NCBI GenBank assembly: GCA_900618425.1
Contig: UZAN01039373.1
Coordinates: 84,546-148,545 of the forward strand
Direction: 5' to 3'
DNA length: 64,000 nt
From: Echinostoma caproni
Taxonomy: Eukaryota > Platyhelminthes > Trematoda > Plagiorchiida > Echinostomatidae
This document shows positions 1-12,100 of the stretch, piece after piece. The first letter of the stretch is position 1, and every line of letters begins with the position of its first letter. The position numbers were made by a program, and so were the translations under genes. The notes under the pieces were generated by a model that made no database searches, was not told the origin of the DNA, and saw nothing but the letters and a program-made list of their open reading frames with translations.

Positions 1-309
1 CAGCAATCCACGAATTTTTCCAATCGTTCTCTACCCGAGTAGTGTGACACTTCTGTTCGTTGTCTGGTTTCAGCCGGTTCGTTGGTGAGACCAATTGTGC
101 CTGGCACCGAGAGATTGATGGGTACATCGCAGCTGGCCGGTTGAAGATGATTTGCAAATACGGCGGTCGATGTCCCATAGTCAATGGGCATCTGTCCATA
201 CATGTCCAACGCGATCGGTTTAGCGGTGAGCAAAGGAACCCGTAGGCGGCAACGATTTCCTCGAGCAAGAAAGATATCTTTAGTGGTCAAGGTCTAAAAG
301 TCAAAAAGT

Positions 310-1060
310 AAACGAAATCCACATCAAGTGGCATTAAGAAAGTTACGTCGGTTCAGTTTGCGTTCAAACCCAACAGATCTACACTGGATGGTCTGCATAC
401 TCTAATTCAGTTTATTATTTAGTCGTTGAACAATTCAGACAAGTTTGTATGTTGTGTTGTTCTTGACTATTCGTCCACGTTTGACTATGTTTCGCGTGCA
501 TTCCTTCTTAGGAATCTTGCTTCTTTTGACACTGAGAAACAAATGCTCCCATGACTTTCTAACTATTCCTAACCCTGCATATTTAAATAAAAACTTCTAG
601 TTAATAATTCCGTTGTGCTTCAAGGTGCTGTTCTATCTCTGTATCGCTTTTCTGGATTGCATTAATGACCTTTGTGTCCTAATCTCCACATACATTCAAA
701 AGCATTCTGTCGTTTTCTGGCAGATGATTTCTCCTGCTTCGGAATTTATTTCCTTCACTAACCCCCCCCCCTGAATCCAACAGTTCTCAAAGAATCTGGT
801 CTAAGTCTTATCACACACAGGTGCCTGATGTATCGGTTCCATTTTATCACTCTTCATCTCTCAGGAACTCTGCTACCCTTAAGTGTAGCCCTGTATCTTC
901 AGTGATATTTGTCAAGTACCTGGGTGTCACCATCGACAGTAATCCCCGGTGGTCTATACACTTACAAATGTATGGGGAAAATGAGGTGGATCTCCTTTCA
1001 GCTACAGAAACTCAGGCAATTCGGAACCCCACATTCAGCTCCATTCTCTTTAGTTAACGA
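310..1060 (+). mobile_element. LINE relic (CR1/Jockey-type reverse transcriptase), frameshifted
   Basis: Broken reverse-transcriptase reading on the plus strand spread over several frames. Visible pieces in order are FAFKPNRSTLDGLHTL (finger region), a motif-A-like LDYSSTFDYVSRAFLLRNL, VVLQGAVLS at the 'GV-QG--LSP' place, LADDFSCF where YADD is expected, and VKYLGVTIDSNPRWSIHL, the strongly conserved 'KYLG--ID--L-W--H' segment after the active site. Many stops and frame changes show it is dead. It may extend past 1060 but I see no further named motif. The family call is by motif pattern only. Confidence 0.75.
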
Positions 1061-3329
1061 ATGCATCTTTTCAAACCTGTAACTTCCTTGCAGTATTTCA
1101 CAGGGCCTTTGAAACAAGACTTCAAAACTATTCGTAGTGATTAGGTGATACTTGATCCTGTATCACTGATTTCTGTTGATTCCTCAATCGCACAGCTTAT
1201 TAATGGACAGATCGACTTTTGTACTGTTTGCCAATACGATTCTAGACGGTCGTCTTCACTTACTACTGTTTGGTTGACTCTCATATTGTTCTAATGAGTA
1301 CACACGCCTCTCCATTTGTCATCAACCCTCTTGTATAAACATTTATAAAAGTTCCCTAGTACCATACTTGGCCGAAATTCCCATCACCAGGAAACCGGTT
1401 AGTTAGGGAATTACGTCAGAAGTTGTTGAATGAATTGAACTTTAGAGACATTCTTCACGATGAACGTCATACACATTGAAATAAAACTTATTCAGTGTGA
1501 AGACCAGTGTTGAACTGAAATGTAACCATACTAGCTCAAACAAGTTTACCAAATACGAATGAATAAGTAAAATAACGAGTCCAACTATAGTAGGGAGGCT
1601 TTCTTAATGAATTATTCTTTCTTGGAGGCACATATTCAAAGTTTTTGTTTCTGAAAACGCTTTTCACTAACTCTGCGTTCTGTGTAAATTTACGATTCTG
1701 TATTTCGTACTTTTGCCTGACAAGGCCAACAAAGTAATCGGATGCCTCAAAGTATCTAGTTCTGTTTAAATCCCAATTTCAGTTTGTTGTCTTACTTACA
1801 TATATGCATACATGCGAACAACCTCGATTTTGTTCCTTTTGCACGGTATTTGTGATCCTCCACACAGAAAACATTCTCTTCTTCAAGGATTACCAACCGC
1901 AACGCATTCTGAGTGGCTTGAATGATATGTTAAAGGTTAGAGATTGTTCCAAGTACAGAACAGTGAGCAGAACCATGAAACTATAGATCGAGTGCGAGAC
2001 ATTGCATTTTCTCTTGTTTGCAACACAACGTTACATCTTACACAAAAGCTACAAAAGGTTATTATTATTGGAAGCGAACTCAGACGTGCTAGTGAACCCT
2101 TTGGCCACGGCCTTCATGCAATTACTTGCGACTTTGGTAGATCCACCGATGAGTAATGTGCTTGATGATCGCGGATAGAAATCACGGGCTAGCTTTGCCA
2201 GGTAGAGCGGCTAATACGACATAGGAACCAGGTTAAATGCGTATTTATTGTTATAATAGTTACATTTAGGACAGAGCGGTAACATTACACTGACTCATCA
2301 AACTGTGCTAAAATCACTGCTGTTTCTTGACGTTTTTCGCCAGAGAGAGAGAGGGTTGTTGAAAAACGTGATGACGATTGATCGAGCATATATTGATAGT
2401 TCATAAAATGCATTGATTTCAGCCTACAGGTAATTCTGAGCTTGGATTAAAAGGAAGCGTGTACACTCTTGGAAACCTTCCACATAGTGTTCCGCTCTTT
2501 ATGTATTGGATTACGGTGATTAGTGGTCTGTGCCCTGTCATTAAATTCACGTAGAACCTGGTATTACTTTCGAGGTGATCACTTTGTACACCAGATCAGA
2601 CTCTGCAGTTAAAATGAAGTATTTGTTTGAATTTTCGATGAGTGTAAACAATCGCAAGCAAACAAAGCCTGATCCAGACATTTGACATTTGTATTCCAGT
2701 CGTTCATGAACCAAATAGCTATTATTCCTTCATGGCGAATCATAATATGTGAATTTATCAATGTGTGTGCTAACTCTCATCTAAAGCGTTCTGTTAGGAT
2801 GCTTTACGTTTGCCCTTTTGAATATAGTTAAACTGACACACTTCTGTAAAACCTGCTGCGGGGTGTCACAGATTCATTCACCACAGAGTTCGAAACTCTG
2901 GAAATCTGAAGAATTGAAACATGATAAACTCTGATACGATGGGTACACTCTTAGGTCAGGCCAAAGTAAAGTGTCGATAAAAGAATGAATGAGTCATAAT
3001 TCGATACTTGAGATTTCTCCCATGCCTATGTAATCAACTATATGTAGTCAGAGCTATTTGTTTCTCGGGCGATAAACTTTGGTCTTTGAAGCAATACCAG
3101 TTTTAGTTTGCTGTATTAGAGCAGCGAATATTAGAAGTTAGTTGTCGCGAAAAGTGTTCAAATATCGTTCAGGAAGATATCACAGAGCCCATAATACTCG
3201 TACTTAACATTGAGCTCTTTCATTCTGAATATGATTCATTTTTCGATCGGTGGACAATGAACATCTCACCGGTTTTTCGATCTACTACTTCTATCTCAGC
3301 TGCCCCCATATCCCTTGTATACATCAGCC

Positions 3330-4330
3330 ACACCAGATTTTTCTCTTCCATTCCGATGTCCTTCAGCAAACTTAAGGATCAAGCATACAAAACTGTGATC
3401 GAGTTTTAGACAAACAGGCATCAACCATCGTATCTTCTATGGTCAGAAAATAGCCGACTGTTTGAAACCTGCGAGTATCATACAAGTCCCAAGAAGAAAG
3501 CTGGGCAATTCCGACCACTCACCTGTGTTCCGCAGTGCTAAAGATTTTTCGAAAGGTTTATGTTTGACAACACTGGTCAGTCATGCCACAGAGAATTTGC
3601 TTATAGCAAACAATGTTCCATCGCCAACGCCCTAGCTAAGGAAATCAGGCCAACTTATCTGCCCTATACACATGATCTTCTTATACCCACTCGCCTATTG
3701 TCGCGTCTACATGCATGGATGTCACCTTGTCACTCGCCAAATGGAACACCTACTTTCCTTCTGTACTTCACAGTGGCAACCACAGCACTTTCTCCGCAAT
3801 ATCGCGGTATTTCTACCTGCCGAGATCACGAGCTAACTTTACAATATGGACTGCATCGTCAACAGTATTCGACAATTGTTTTACATTTTTTTACATTGGT
3901 GGCTGTGATCTTTTGAAGTTCCTCCGTAAGTACTCATCCACTTTTTTAAATTCCTCTTTTATTACTGGCTTTCCTTACTCATCTGCAGCTTCATTTAATG
4001 GTCTTGGAGTTAAGGATTATGTGATTCTCTGTCGTTTCGTGGAAGAAGTTCACGCATATGTGGTATTTCCTATTTATCATTATCTTCGACAGACATTCTT
4101 CCTCGTTCAAACAATTCTACAACAATATTCTATCTGAAGTCGTTCACTCATTATGCACAGATATTAAACAATTAATATCCAATTCCATAAACAGGTGCTA
4201 TAATGAAGTTATCTACGCTCGGACCACCACATACCGCTGGTTTGTAATTCCATATCTTTCCCGATTTACGACACAAAGAGGGTCGGTCAGAGCAAAGTTT
4301 TACAAACGCCAAAGCAAATGATATCATCCA
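3330..4330 (+). mobile_element. LINE relic, same general family as the 44.5 kb copy
   Basis: Plus-strand remnants. A segment around 3480-3560 reads as PKKKAGQFRPLT followed by a stop and RFFERF, matching the 'PK-G---FRPIS-LP-LSK-FER' entry of LINE reverse transcriptases. About 650 bases downstream, at 4205-4275, comes YARTTTYRWFVIPYLSRF. This matches LARTTTYRSSVVPYIVRF near the end of the 44.5-46.2 kb relic, so both are probably copies of one LINE family. The RT core between them is unrecognisable. Frame changes and stops show it is inactive. Confidence 0.65.
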
Positions 4331-7300
4331 TTTCCGGATTATCCTGGTAAGTTGCTCTCTTCAGTTCACGAGGCTCTAAATGAATTACATTTTTAGTGTG
4401 TGTGTGTGACCGCGTGAGACGAACAGTTACCTTGTGTGCATTGAGTTGAAAATCCATCCATTGGGGTGAATAAAGTAATTCATAACTTATGGCTTGACTT
4501 TATTTGATATATATGCATATATAAATCCGTCGAATTTACAAGCATTTTACATTTTACCTCTGATTTGATCTAGGGTACTGAGAAAGTGGGTGAGTTTGAA
4601 ATTCATTTTATTCCTAAAATCAATTCTTCATTTCAAAATACCGTTTTACATATGTTGATCATTCTCGTGGTTATGCTTCTGATGCTTTACTAACCACGAA
4701 GTCAGGGTTTACGCAAGGCCATCTCAATGGTTGACTTTTTTCTAAATTTTAGTTCGTGGATTCAACTTGGGAGCCGTTGCGTATTTTTAAATGTCGTTTG
4801 CTCTTAATAGTGACAGCAGATTTTACAACAGATACCACGACAAAGTCAAACAGACCTATATTGTGTTGTTCAAAATTTATCCAAGTTTTCCGTAGAATAT
4901 TTGCACAACACATAAAAGATCATATGGTTTTGACCACACTATGAAGTTCACTTGCTCATGCTGGTGGGCTGAAATGCTTCCGTGCTTGAGCATTATCATC
5001 GCTCGTTGTTGACGTTTCTCAAGAATGAATTGCAGACGTCGATCAACCGATGGCAGCATTGGACGCTCAGAATATTTATATGCAGGCTTGAAAAAGCTCC
5101 TTCATTGATTATGTCACTCGCATAGCTGGGCATAATTTTTCAGATTTACTGGTGCGCAAGTTGCCATGGATTTCCTTCAAATTCCCTACTATGGATTTTT
5201 CATTCTTGTTTCCAAAATTACAGAGAGAGAGACAACTTCTACACTTGTCTGTAACAAATACAGTGTGCTAAAATCGTTTCGATAACACAAGTGCTCCTTT
5301 CTAAATGGTTTGAACTTTCAAGGCACGCGTAATCGCGTGATGAATAGTGGAATAGTTGAGTTCCAACAAGACAAGTTAAGCAGCGGAACTACCAAATCAG
5401 TCATTTGGGTCCAAATGACTATATCACATCCCCACATGCAATACGTGGGTTAATAGGGACATGACCTAGCATCAAGTAGACCGATGGAACATTCAACCGT
5501 ATTCATAAAGAGCAGAACTTTAGTTTATCAACCACGTTATATTAAGTTGAGATTTTCGAGATAAGAAGACAATTTATATCAAGTGATTAGCTTGTTGCGT
5601 TACTGTTGTCGGTGAAAGTACTCTACATCAGTTGCCATCATTTCATCAGATTAACCATTTTTGTTAAATAATTTCAAAGCTTTTTTAAGTCAGCGTAAAC
5701 GCTTTCGGTTATAAAACCGCCACAGTATGTTTTCGCGCAAACTCCGCAATTTCCATAAATCTGCTTCCCCTTGTGACTCGGTATAAAATCTCATTTATTC
5801 AAAATGTTTTTACCAACTGCTTAGTGAGTTGGTGACTAAAATCAATGGTTTGTCCACTGACCCACCGAATGCAGATTATCGAGCATCGAAGACGATTACA
5901 CATTGATTCATTTAGCTGGGAAAAATACCCAAGTATTTTCCCCTGCTTATTCATACAGTCATAATTGCCCATCCGGTACGAGATTCAGCTAAATTCATCT
6001 TTAGTTCATCCGTGCTGTTTCTGAGTAGTTGACTCTTGTTCGTTCGTGCAATTATCCCTTTGTAAAATGCTCGATTTTTATTTTTAATATGAAATCTTAC
6101 TTGGAAATGTAGTACTTTAGAGACAAATTATTAATAATTTATCCCATTGATGCACCGCTTCGAGGCTATGCTGCGTGATGGTCTCCCGAGAAAGTGTACT
6201 GTTTCACGAAATTTTCACAAGAAACCAACTGTGCTGTTTCAATGCCTATTCTATAAAGAAAAGTTGAAGATACGCCTAAAAGTTTTCAAAAATCCCACAC
6301 TACTTCACCTTGATAGTTGCTCATTCGAACACATGCGAATTGGGTCAGACACCCAAAAACAATAAGATTTATCCCCGTGCGCTCGCAAGAAACTTTAATT
6401 TACCTGAAAAATAGAATAAGTTCTGATCTTTAATCGGTGAATATACTTTACTGACATAAGGTATACATTGTATTGTTTTAGCCACCCAGGGATTTTCATA
6501 ATTTAGTGATTTCCTTTCCATCTTTTTACTGATGAACATGGTGCAGCGGAAGAAACATAAGCTAATACGGGATGAATAACCAAAACTAACCAAACTTTAG
6601 AACCCAAGTTCCATGGTTTATACTTCAATTGAAAAAGACAAAATAATTAATCAGCTAATTACTATGCAAGCGTAATGTGGAAAAGATGGGTGGGATTGAA
6701 CATCGGCCAAATTAGTAAAGATCGTCAAATCACTTGACTATAGCATGGTCATTGAAAATCACTATATCAACTGCTTATTTCACAACTGCATCTTTGACTA
6801 CAAACGTGGAGAATTTACGGATGATTTTGCCCAAAACGCGGACACCCATCTGAAGAAATCTGCAGCAATTTTAAGATCACATTCATGCGCACAGTAGACG
6901 CGATCGTGGCAAGCAGAACCTTTGCAATCAATCATCACAATATGAGTGTGTATCTTGAATAAACCAAAAATAGCACAGAACGCTCCTTGAGGTTATCGGG
7001 CGTGTTGTAATAGGTGACGTGTAAGCAATCATCAAAACGGACTGTGACCAAAAACAGTTGAGATATTTGCGAACATTTATGATTTTAAAAGTGCACACCT
7101 TTAGGATGCTCACTAATTATACCATCAGTCGATTGCAATTATCCCAATATCTGTCTGACGGTTCGGAATACTTGGTCCATTATGAATGACCAAAGATTCC
7201 TGGTTTATACAAAAAATCTAAATATTCTTCCCAAGTGTGCATACATTTTTCAGCGTCGTCTGTATTTGTCCAGGAGAATTGAAGTATTAGCCAATGGTGG

Positions 7301-8985
7301 AAGTTGTGGATGAACCCTCTACCAATCAATCTATTGTGGTGTGCCCAATTTCGACCAACACGAACTGACTGCGACTCCAGCCCCATTCACAAAAGCTCCA
7401 TTCGGATCTGCGGAACAATTCGTTGTTTGATCTCATTCCGAAATCGCAGAAAAATAGTCCTACAGTTAAGTATTTAACAAGTTTCTCTGAAGGAGGTAGA
7501 TTGCGCAATGTATCTCTTTGTTTTGCCCTCAGTTTACCGATGTTCAGTGGATAAGTCGAAGTTTCTACCTATGCCTGCTTAAACCTACACCATTTTGTGT
7601 TAAATGCAGTTACATTTATGATTGACCCTACAGAATTCATTTCATCTTCATACCCGCAGTTATCCACCTTGTGTTCCTTTCCCAATCGAGTAATGTAACT
7701 CCTGTTTCAATAGTGGCCGCCTGCACAACACATTACACTAGGCAAATGCTCCCAAAAAGGAAGGTGACCACTAACCATACTTTCTACAATTTGTTGAAAT
7801 CACTGAACAAAACCATTTGGATCGAGATTGGAAGTCTGAAGGGCTCCCTTACAAAAACTCTCCAGGGAACCACAACACTTTTCAACAATTCCACAGAACA
7901 CATTGAAAACAACAATGTGGTGAATAAAGCCAATTTTCAGTTATCCGTAAATATGCCATGACTTAATATGACTACCAAAAATAACAAAGGAGGATGAGAT
8001 AATGCCATGATAATTTGGCAATGTATCTGCCAGCAGCTGCTCTTTGTCGTGAATGCTCTTTAACGACTATTGTTCTTGCCTTCTAAGTTTGACTTGCGAA
8101 CTGAATGTTCTTCGACAGTCCATCTCATTTATTTTCCTTTTTTACACCCATAGCACCCGCATCCATTTCAATTATTCTTTGTTAAAAAGACCAAGCTATT
8201 GATGTTTAATTCAAATAATTCTATTCCTTTCAGTGATTTCACGTAATTTCACAGATCAGCAAATGGATTGTTCGTATAGTTTCTCATATTATATTCACTT
8301 CCCCATTGCTCTTCTTGTGGGTAATCTTTGATATGGTTTGCAGGGAATTTGCCAATCCTTATTAGTTACCGGTTCGCCACNGTTCGCCACGAAATCACTG
8401 AGCATCGGTGACAAGTGTGCACGTTATCCTCAAGCCTTCCCGCATCTGATTGGACCGCCTCACTTCTCACCAAGGTTGGAGGACAATCTCAATAAACATT
8501 TCACCTTCAACTGTTATTAATTCCAGTGAAAATGGATAAAAAAACTATACACATCCGGATTCCCCCCGGCAACGGTTGAATACCTTCAGATGTGTGTTTG
8601 CGCCAAATTGCCCAGCCGTTAGTTGCGTGTTGAAGTTTGCCCAGGGNTACATTTTTTCACTAACAATAAGGTTTTTAAAAATAGACATCGCATGATGTTT
8701 TCAGATCCCGTGCACCCTATACTAAAAAACGCCTATACTAAAAACGCTGCAACATCAAATATATTATTGCAGTTCCGAAATCTCACATATCCTCCGCTGT
8801 TCTGTGTATCGTCGGCTTTTCATCTTGAACTAAGTGTACCTTTTGTGGGTGGTTCACAACACTGATCCAACTCTGGATTTTTAATCAATTTGTTCTGCTC
8901 AACACGTAGGTGGTTCCTGAATAAATAAGTAAATAAATAAATATATACATATGGTTGAATAAAACAGTCTCTTGTTTCCACTTAC

Positions 8986-9132
8986 CTGATAAAATATTTG
9001 TTGTTCGTGTAAATATTCCAAACCTCTGGCGATATCCACAAGAAAAGAGATACAGCTGGCCAAAGTGATCACAGCCCCATGATCGGATGGGGCACAATTG
9101 TTCTCGCCGCAAGCAATCATAGTTTGCATGGC
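8986..9132 (-). CDS. Eph-like receptor exon: kinase helix D/E up to the catalytic-loop position
   Basis: 147 nt, phase 0 to 0, acceptor TTTTTTTCAG and donor TATCAG/GTAAGTG. The 49 codons contain ITLASCISFLVDIARGLEYL followed by HEQQIFYQ. This is the helix-E pattern of tyrosine kinases ('L---A--I--GM-YL----YVHRD'). At the HRD position the exon ends with Tyr-Gln in place of His-Arg, and any Asp would be the first residue of the next exon. Before helix E there is an insert with CGENNCAPSDHG. The next exon (catalytic loop, DFG, C-lobe) was not recognised in 1-8985 and may be absent, diverged or outside the window. Confidence 0.85.
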
Positions 9133-12100
9133 CTGAAAAAAAACAGGAAAACATATGTTAGCAATCCAAATGCTGAGTAGTGAAACATGCAAATTTTATT
9201 TTGCTCGCTACCGCCGAATAACATAAGTCAATGATTGATTGATTTTTTCTTGGTCCACTGAGCCCCCTCCCCTCGTGCGGATCACGAACCCAGTTGCTGA
9301 TAGACGAATTGGCCCACTCATAGCACTAGCTCTACAGTTCTGTCATGATCAATGATAATCAATCGATTACAATTTGAACTGGATGACTCATTGCGCATGC
9401 GATCTGGGTGGAAAACATGCGTCCTCATAATTTATCTACTACCATTCATCGGTTTGTTTGTTCTCCAGAGAATAGAATTTATTACTCACTTCGGTTAAAA
9501 TGTTCACGTTTTCGCAATTCTGATATAAAAGATGGAAAATTCGGCTGTGGATCATATGGGTGAATATAACCTCACATGAAACGAAATAATTAAAATATGA
9601 ATCGCGCCAAATTATCTCTAATCAGCAAGCATTTTGAGCACACTCAGTTTACCATCACCAAGGCAAGCACCCAAGCCAATCGTGAAATCCCCATAGTATT
9701 CCCACTGTAGAGCGGATATCGTCCGGTTTCCACAAACTTGGTCGTCCTGTGGGGGTGTCATCACCATTTGTAGGGACTTTAGGGAAATTATAAGCATAGA
9801 CCAAAAAGACAAGTTACCAGCTATCATCTCCCTTTAGAGGTTTTTTTCCTGGAACACCTTTTACCAATGGTCGTTAAAATGATAAATGATACTCCAAGCA
9901 CTTCATGCTATAGTTTAAACGTTTTCATTTCTTATACCTAGCTAAATGTTCTCTTTTGCTTTCCATTCTGTAATCAAAATGGAATCACGAGTGTGAATAT
10001 AGAGCGTGCACTAACATGAATATTGAACATTTCGATATCAATCTATAGACCTAACTACAGATCCCTTCGTTGAAACCAGCACAGTTGCAAACGATCGGCC
10101 AAATACAATGGTCCAGTGAAAAATCTCACAAACCTGGTCCAAAATTGTGGCCAAACTTCCTCCGGATATCCACTGCGACACGATTGTTGGCCGTCGATTG
10201 ATGAATACAACACCGTACGTTGGTATAATAACAGGATGGATTAGTTTCATATTCCGTTGGACAGTGGATCTGAGCAACTGCTCACGCTGCTCACAAATAG
10301 CCCTATCTCGTCTTCTGCGCATCCAACTTCTAAACGATTGAAATCCGGTACAACTAAGTGGTTCATCAAATACACTTAGTTGATGCACAGTTCTGCCAAA
10401 CCGCGCCCGTTGCGGTTCAATTGTTTGTAGGAATACAGACCACTGGTCGGCACGTGGGCTGTGCCCTTGATGAGGTTCTCTATCATCTGCTTGTTGTTCT
10501 TTATGCGGGCTGGGGCCGGGTGAGGATGCCACCGTGGTTTGCGAGAGATCCATTCCTGTGACCACATGTTTTGCCCACTGCACAGAAAGAGGGGCAATAT
10601 TTGGTACAGCAAGACTCGGTTGCCTTCGGTCCAATGCTTTCCGCATACGTCCAACGTAGGTCGGTCCCAGGTAATCTGGATTCGTGTTAGTTGCCATGGG
10701 AATCAAAATCAAAAAGCAAATGCTAGTCAATTATTCTCATCTCTGCACAACAGTAAATTTGCAAACATAAAATGGGCTTCCTTGCAATAAACTGACCGAA
10801 GGAATAAAATCAAATCTAGCCATATGTGAGACTATCCGTGTAGCGTCTTTAAACTCTCGGTTGCGTTGTCTGTAAAAATGACAGAGGGATATGCAGGTTG
10901 CACAGTCGTCTGTTCCAAACTCTGGTTACGATTGAAAGCTACGGGGAACATTATTGTGAATGTTGTCTCTCGACCAAGCCTGTCTCCACTGCCAACCGGG
11001 TTAAGCCTTCAAGGTGCAACTGGACAAAATATTCAGTTACACGGATTGACACAAACTGGCCGTTGTATCTCTGATTTACTAAGAAATATATATGCACATA
11101 GACCCATCTAAACTACATAAAATAAATTGTTGACTAAGTTTATCCTAAAGCCTATGCAAAGATGACTGGTCTGATTTTCCGAATATGGTGATGAAAAAAA
11201 TATACGAGAATTATTTTTCGATGATCTTTATTCCGGAATTTTAATATTCTTTACTCTTTGCAATGAACCCTAATAAGTGCATTAGTATTCAATTTCAGGC
11301 GAGAAATTGTTTTCAATAACTCATATTCATGCCGTTACAGTTTATATAGTGCGCACATTGAGATATTCCAGTTTTAAGTCCCCATGTAAACAATCCACGA
11401 AAGTGACAGTGTATGAACGGAATATATCACAGCGCCAGTATTTCGTGGATTATTTACATGCGGACTTAAAACTAGAGTACGTCACACAAGGGCATAAAAT
11501 TTACAATGAAGGTAGAAGCAAATGATCAAATACCGTTTCTAGATGTACTCGTCATTAAAAGACGTGATGGACTTATACAACGCCGTGTAAGAAAACTTGG
11601 ACTGGCCAATACACAAACTTCTACAGATATGTCCCGATAAAGATGAAGAGGAAAGTGATAAAATGTTTGGTATCTAGAGCTCGGAGAATCTGCTCACAAT
11701 AAGTTTTGGAAGATGAACTCAAATTTATCTCCAACGTGCTCAGAAGCAATGGCTAGCCCGACTGCTTCATTCAACGAAATATGATGGAACAGGTACCAAA
11801 AGTACACACTGATATGGTGGAAAAGAAGGACCTGTTCATTAGTGTTATGTTTTGCCCGCGTATATCCGTTGCCTACTATTAGGTCGCACAACACTATATC
11901 GCAGGAGAACACCACAAGTTCAAAGAACACTAGATGTAGCACAGTAACAATAGTAGCACAGCGGAACAGCGGACTAACACTAAGTCCGTGAGCGGTGATA
12001 GTTCCAGGAGCGCTACCTGGGTGAAACACAGAATGCACGGTCGGCTATCGATCTCTCAGGCCTCCCAAACACGCGAAAGAGAAGACACGGCTTCAGCAGC

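Larger units (their letters stand above)
1..8985 (-). other. Region 3' of the last recognised receptor exon
   Basis: Probably intron and/or downstream flank of the receptor gene. I looked for the catalytic loop, DFG and C-lobe motifs on the minus strand and did not find them. Two plus-strand LINE relics occur at about 0.3-1.1 and 3.3-4.3 kb. The rest (1.1-3.3 and 4.4-8.9 kb) shows nothing I can support. Confidence 0.5.

Noticed and set aside
9279..9291. B-box-like GGGTTCGTGATCC on the minus strand
   Set aside because: The upstream A box is too degenerate and no acceptor pairing is visible.
9653..9746. Exon-like stretch between the two kinase exons (acceptor CCCCCACAG, donor GATG/GTAAAC)
   Set aside because: It is open in phase 0, but its 94 nt would shift the following exon out of the helix-E frame. 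The kinase alignment is continuous without it. A poison exon is possible but unsupported.
10539..10790. Plus-strand open frames opposite the kinase N-lobe exon
   Set aside because: They are antisense shadows of the receptor exon, with no family signature.
11694..12038. Minus-strand open frame of 114 codons between the two Penelope-like blocks
   Set aside because: No domain was recognised. It lies opposite repeat sequence and is hydrophobic by composition only.
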